Assembly (NCBI GenBank): GCA_016927315.1
Contig: JAFGMV010000091.1
Coordinates: 1 to 45,988, forward strand
DNA length: 45,988 nt
Origin: Anaerolineales bacterium
GTDB taxonomy: Bacteria > Chloroflexota > Anaerolineae > Anaerolineales > Villigracilaceae
Direction: 5' to 3'
Below the pieces are notes generated by a model, which made no database searches, had not been told where the DNA came from, and saw nothing but the letters and a program-made list of their open reading frames with translations. Positions 42,691 through 45,988 of the stretch are shown here, in pieces. Made by a program: the position numbers and the translations under genes. Numbering within the stretch: the stretch's first letter is position 1; each line of letters opens with the position of its first letter.

Positions 42691-44031
42691 ATGTTTAGTA
42701 AAAAAGCATTATTTGCCCTGTTCACGAGCCTGCTCATGCTCTCGATGGCGCTCAGCGCCTGTGGCCCCACTGCAACACAAGCCCCGGTCGTGCCCGAGAA
42801 AACAGAAGCTCCCGAAGCAACAGAGGCGCCCGAAGCCACGGAAGCTCCTGCAGCAGCTCAGGAAGTCGAAGTATTCTCCTGGTGGACAGGCGGTGGAGAA
42901 GCTGCCGGCCTGGATGCTATGATTGTTGTCTTCAATGGAATGTATCCTGACATTGACTTCATCAACTCGGCTGTCGCCGGCGGCGCTGGCACCAACGCCC
43001 GTGCCGTACTTGCCACACGTCTGCAGGCTGGCGATCCGCCCGACAGTTGGCAGGGTCATGCTGGTCAGGAACTGATCGGTACTTACGTAGCCGGTAATCA
43101 GCTTGAACCATTGAATGACCTTTACGAAGCCAACGGTTGGCTGGATGTAATGCCCGAGACCCTGATCCCGTTGATCTCAGACAATAGCAACATTTACTCC
43201 GTCCCGGTCAATATCCACCGCGCCAACGTGCTCTGGTACAATCCTGCTATCTTGGAAGCGAACGGCGTCGAAGTTCCCACCGATTTGGATTCATGGTTCG
43301 CCGCGATGGACACCCTGCAGGCTGCCGATGTAATCCCGTTGGCCTTGGGTGAACAATGGACCCAAATGCACCTGCTGGAGACTGTCCTGCTGTCGTCATT
43401 GGGCAACGATGCCTATAACGGTTTGTGGGATGGCAGCACAGATTGGAGCAGCCCTGAAGTTACCGCCGCCCTGGAAGACTTCCAGAAAGTCCTTACTTAC
43501 ACCAATGCCGATGCCGCTTCGCTGAGTTGGCAGGATGCCGCCCAACTCGTGGTTGACGGCGATGCAGCCTTCAACGTTATGGGTGACTGGGCAGAAGGTT
43601 TTTTCCGCGAACTAGGCAAGGAACCCGAAGTTGATTACGGTTGGGCTGCTGTTCCTGGAACCGAGGGAACCTTCCAGTTCCTGTCCGACAGCTTTGTCCT
43701 GGCTGCTGGCGCTCCGCACCCCGATTCCGCCGTTGCCTGGCTGACCGTTGCCGGTTCCAAAGAAGGCCAGGAAGCCTTCAACCCCGTCAAGGGTTCGATC
43801 TGCGCCCGCACCGACTGCGATCCCGCACTCTTCGGTGTCTACCTGCAGTCTGCTATGGACGATTGGTCCAGCAACGTTGTGGTCGGAAGCCTGACCCACG
43901 GCGTAGTCGCCAACGACTCCTGGAAATCCAGCATTGATACCGCCCTGGGTCTGTTCCTGGCTGACCCCAACATTGAGAACTTCCAGTCCGCACTGGTTGC
44001 CGCCTGCGTCGAATCTGGCCCCTGCAAGTAA
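42691..44031 (+). CDS. carbohydrate ABC transporter substrate-binding lipoprotein
   Basis: A 446-residue lipoprotein with AAGGAG ten bases before the ATG. Signal peptide with lipobox ALSAC near residue 24, then a linker of repeated EAPEAT units (about 37-56). The mature part has the MalE/extracellular family 1 features: VEVFSWWTGGGEAAGLDAMI at the start, DPPDSWQGHAGQEL, and NIYSVPVNIHRANVLWYNPAILEANGV near 170-195. It resembles glucose- or mannose-binding members of the group. It captures sugar outside the membrane for the two permeases encoded downstream. A large hairpin follows the gene and probably sets a higher level of this protein than of the permeases. Confidence 0.94.
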   Translation: MFSKKALFALFTSLLMLSMALSACGPTATQAPVVPEKTEAPEATEAPEATEAPAAAQEVEVFSWWTGGGEAAGLDAMIVVFNGMYPDIDFINSAVAGGAGTNARAVLATRLQAGDPPDSWQGHAGQELIGTYVAGNQLEPLNDLYEANGWLDVMPETLIPLISDNSNIYSVPVNIHRANVLWYNPAILEANGVEVPTDLDSWFAAMDTLQAADVIPLALGEQWTQMHLLETVLLSSLGNDAYNGLWDGSTDWSSPEVTAALEDFQKVLTYTNADAASLSWQDAAQLVVDGDAAFNVMGDWAEGFFRELGKEPEVDYGWAAVPGTEGTFQFLSDSFVLAAGAPHPDSAVAWLTVAGSKEGQEAFNPVKGSICARTDCDPALFGVYLQSAMDDWSSNVVVGSLTHGVVANDSWKSSIDTALGLFLADPNIENFQSALVAACVESGPCK

Positions 44032-44053
44032 GCGTACATAACAGCTACACAAA

Positions 44054-44084
44054 TTCTGCGGGAGGGAATCTCCCTCCCGCAGAA
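44054..44084 (+). promoter_or_regulatory. intercistronic hairpin after the binding-protein gene
   Basis: TTCTGCGGGAGGGA and TCCCTCCCGCAGAA form a perfect 14-bp stem with a three-base loop, with no T-run after it. In sugar ABC operons such stems protect the upstream binding-protein message and attenuate permease expression; that role is inferred here. Confidence 0.75.
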
Positions 44085-44104
44085 ACTTCGGATAGAGGTC
44101 GCTG

Positions 44105-44992
44105 ATGATTAAAAACAAAGACAAGTACGTCGCAATTGCCCTGGTAACGCCTTCGATTATCGCTGTGGGGATTTTCGTCTACGGCTTTATCGCCTGGTCA
44201 GTCCGGGTTTCCCTTTCCGCTTGGAAAGGACTGCTCCCTGACTATACCTGGGCAGGTTTTCAAAACTACCTGAACTTATTCGCTGATCCGCGTTTTCATA
44301 TTGATATCCGTAACACCCTCGTTTTTACTATCATTTTCGTATTCGGATCACTGATCCTGGGACTATTCATGGCCATACTGCTGGACCAGGGATTACCGGG
44401 AGAAAACTTTTTCCGCAATCTGTTCCTCTTCCCAATGGCCATTTCCTTCATTGTTACCGGAGTGGTCTGGCGCTGGCTGATGAACCCGGCTGAAGGCAGC
44501 CGCATGAGCGGTCTTAACCTTCTGTTTGACAAAATTGGTCTCGATTTCCTGATCAACCAATGGTACACCACCCCGAAATGGGGCATGGCCGCCATTGCCC
44601 TGACAGCCATCTGGCAGATGTCTGGCTATATGATGGCTCTGTACCTGGCCGGCCTGCGCAGCGTTCCTGAAGAGATCCGCGAAGCGGCCCGTGTAGATGG
44701 CGCGACCGAACTACAAATCTACTCCCGCATCATGCTGCCATACCTGCAGCCGGTCACGCTCAGTGCGATGATCATCCTGGGTCACATCTCCCTGAAGGTA
44801 TTCGACCTGATCATCGCTGTTGCCGGTAAACAGCTTGCCCTGGATGTGCCGGCCATCTACATGTGGCAGACCACCTTTGACGGGCTGTTCTACTGGCGGG
44901 GCGCTGCCATCGGTACCCTGCTCTTGCTAAGTGTATCCGTCTTGATCATCCCCTACCTGATTTATACCCTGCGAACCGAGACAGAATTATGA
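44105..44992 (+). CDS. sugar ABC transporter permease, MalF/UgpA type
   Basis: A 295-residue permease with six membrane segments, GAGG six bases before the ATG. The ATPase-coupling EAA loop is EEIREAARVDGATELQIYSRIMLPYLQP at about residues 191-218. It forms the inner-membrane channel together with the next gene product, whose start overlaps its stop (ATGA). No ABC ATPase is encoded in the visible operon; such operons in Gram-positive-like and Chloroflexota genomes often share a MsmX/MalK-type ATPase made elsewhere, and the operon might also continue outside the window. Confidence 0.95.
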   Translation: MIKNKDKYVAIALVTPSIIAVGIFVYGFIAWSVRVSLSAWKGLLPDYTWAGFQNYLNLFADPRFHIDIRNTLVFTIIFVFGSLILGLFMAILLDQGLPGENFFRNLFLFPMAISFIVTGVVWRWLMNPAEGSRMSGLNLLFDKIGLDFLINQWYTTPKWGMAAIALTAIWQMSGYMMALYLAGLRSVPEEIREAARVDGATELQIYSRIMLPYLQPVTLSAMIILGHISLKVFDLIIAVAGKQLALDVPAIYMWQTTFDGLFYWRGAAIGTLLLLSVSVLIIPYLIYTLRTETEL

Positions 44993-45843
44993 CAACGACG
45001 ACCAGCTCCCTCAAAATTAGATTTAGACCGCGCCTGAAATGGAAATACCTGCTTTATATTCCGCTGGTGTTCCTGGCGATTTTTTACCTGCTGCCCATGT
45101 ATGTCATGCTGGCAACCGGCTTTAAAGGCTTCGAAGAAGTCAGCCTGCAGACCATGTGGAACCTGCCATCTGGGATACGTTTCGATAACTTCGCCGAAGC
45201 ATTAGACAAGCTTTCCCCTTACCTGCTGAACAGCCTCAATATGGTGATACCGGCAGCCGTTATTTCCTCGTTTGTGGGCTCAATTAATGGATATGTACTC
45301 TCAAAATGGAAATTCCCCGGCGCCGATATCATCTTCCCGCTGCTGCTGTTCGGGATGTTTATTCCATACCAGAGCATCCTGATTCCATTGGTCGAATTTA
45401 TGAAGACCATCCACATGTACGGCGGTCTGTCTGGACTTGTGCTGGTGCATGTGATTTATGGCATCCCCATCACCACGCTGACCTTCCGCAACTACTATGC
45501 GGCTATCCCTACCGGCCTGGTTGAAGCGGCACGTATCGATGGGGCAAACTTGCTTAAAACGTACTGGTACATCATCCTGCCCATCTCGATCCCGGCCTTT
45601 GTGGTGGTATTGATCTGGCAGTTCACTTCGGCCTGGAATGACTTCCTGTTCGCGGTTGTGCTGACCGGCTCACAAAACTGGCCCATCACCGTAGCCTTGA
45701 ACAATATGGCCGGCAGCCAGATCATCGCCTGGAATGTCCAGATGGCCGGTTCTTTTATCACTGCGTTACCAACACTCTTTATCTACATCGTACTTGGCCA
45801 GTACTTCCTGCGAGGCTTGATGGCGGGTTCACTGAAAGGGTAG
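44989..45843 (+). CDS. sugar ABC transporter permease, MalG/UgpE type
   Basis: A 284-residue permease with six membrane segments. The EAA loop GLVEAARIDGANLLKTYWYIILPISIPAF is near residues 177-205, and the FRNYYAAIP segment just before it is common in this class. It pairs with the MalF-type permease, and the two genes overlap by four bases. The C-terminus (QYFLRGLMAGSLKG) is the normal end of MalG-type proteins, so the gene is complete. Confidence 0.95.
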   Translation: MTTTTSSLKIRFRPRLKWKYLLYIPLVFLAIFYLLPMYVMLATGFKGFEEVSLQTMWNLPSGIRFDNFAEALDKLSPYLLNSLNMVIPAAVISSFVGSINGYVLSKWKFPGADIIFPLLLFGMFIPYQSILIPLVEFMKTIHMYGGLSGLVLVHVIYGIPITTLTFRNYYAAIPTGLVEAARIDGANLLKTYWYIILPISIPAFVVVLIWQFTSAWNDFLFAVVLTGSQNWPITVALNNMAGSQIIAWNVQMAGSFITALPTLFIYIVLGQYFLRGLMAGSLKG

Positions 45844-45988
45844 TAGGGTGCAGCGTATTCTTTCTCTCCAAGGTAGAATTACAGAGTGCTGCGAAAATAT
45901 CTGAACTGAAATTCTGGTTTTTGAAGGTGCTTTATTGGATCCAAGTTTAGATATTCATGCAAGCAGCAGTAGATGACAGAACGGGCAG
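45844..45988. other. window end, no gene recognised
   Basis: The last 145 bases after the permease stop contain no ribosome site with a sustained frame and no terminator I can recognise. Whether a further gene of the sugar operon follows cannot be decided from this window. Confidence 0.5.

Noticed and set aside
42806..42860. Tandem DNA repeats encoding EAPEAT
   Set aside because: They form the ordinary low-complexity linker of a lipoprotein and are not a separate element.
1..45988. CRISPR arrays, tRNA or rRNA genes, insertion sequences, phage genes
   Set aside because: Intergenic stretches were read on both strands; no regularly spaced direct repeats, no tRNA-like arms, and no transposase, integrase or phage structural proteins were noticed.

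Overview
The window reads as a chromosomal segment of a Chloroflexota bacterium, most likely an Anaerolineae relative. The reasons are a mid-range GC content, lipoproteins with Thr/Pro/Ala-rich linkers after the lipobox, orphan MutL-type ATPases beside zinc-ribbon proteins with repeated PDWL motifs, a MoxR/DUF58/DUF4129 unit, and a two-permease sugar ABC operon without its own ATPase. This assignment is inferred from gene content, not from a marker gene. I see no rRNA, tRNA, CRISPR array, insertion sequence or phage gene.

Layout. 1-733 holds no gene, only a few hairpins. 734-3292 (minus) carries an MntP manganese exporter and a TGS-domain nucleoside kinase. 3397-13317 (minus) is a surface-polysaccharide locus: a GtrB/ArnC-type glycosyltransferase, then a tightly overlapping run wecD-like, wecE, rmlB, rmlA, a large membrane glycosyltransferase-like protein, a second GtrB-type glycosyltransferase, a histidine phosphatase and a PanE-type reductase, closed by a terminator with a UUCG loop. 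RmlA, RmlB, WecE and WecD together would make a dTDP-4-acetamido-4,6-dideoxyhexose such as dTDP-Fuc4NAc.

13713-21998 (plus) is the most interesting stretch: eight genes with one-to-a-few-base junctions plus a ninth LPXTG-type protein, ended by a strong terminator. It encodes three or four uncharacterised membrane proteins, a zinc-ribbon membrane protein with twelve copies of a PDWL-like motif in an acidic tail, a MutL-type actin-fold ATPase with an extra C-terminal domain, and a protein built of barrel-sandwich-like modules. No B12-dependent mutase is present, so the ATPase must have another job here. I propose this as an undescribed envelope-associated system.

22288-26052 (plus) is the MoxR, DUF58, DUF4129 unit. 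26151-26687 (minus) is a GNAT acetyltransferase. 27325-30167 (minus) encodes a four-subunit 2-oxoacid:ferredoxin oxidoreductase with an operator-like palindrome upstream. 30996-33818 (minus) is a sugar utilisation set: DeoC aldolase, ROK kinase and an RbsB/YtfQ-like lipoprotein with no transporter partners. 34127-36547 (plus) holds a thiolase and an Asp-box propeller lipoprotein. 36633-38423 (minus) is an SLC13-type transporter with RCK-C domains. 38716-38922 is a DUF2892 membrane protein. 39036-42447 holds a hybrid histidine kinase and a convergent, overlapping response regulator of unusual architecture. 42691-45843 is a carbohydrate ABC uptake operon (binding lipoprotein and two permeases), with a good promoter upstream and a strong hairpin after the first gene. 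The last 145 bases show no gene.
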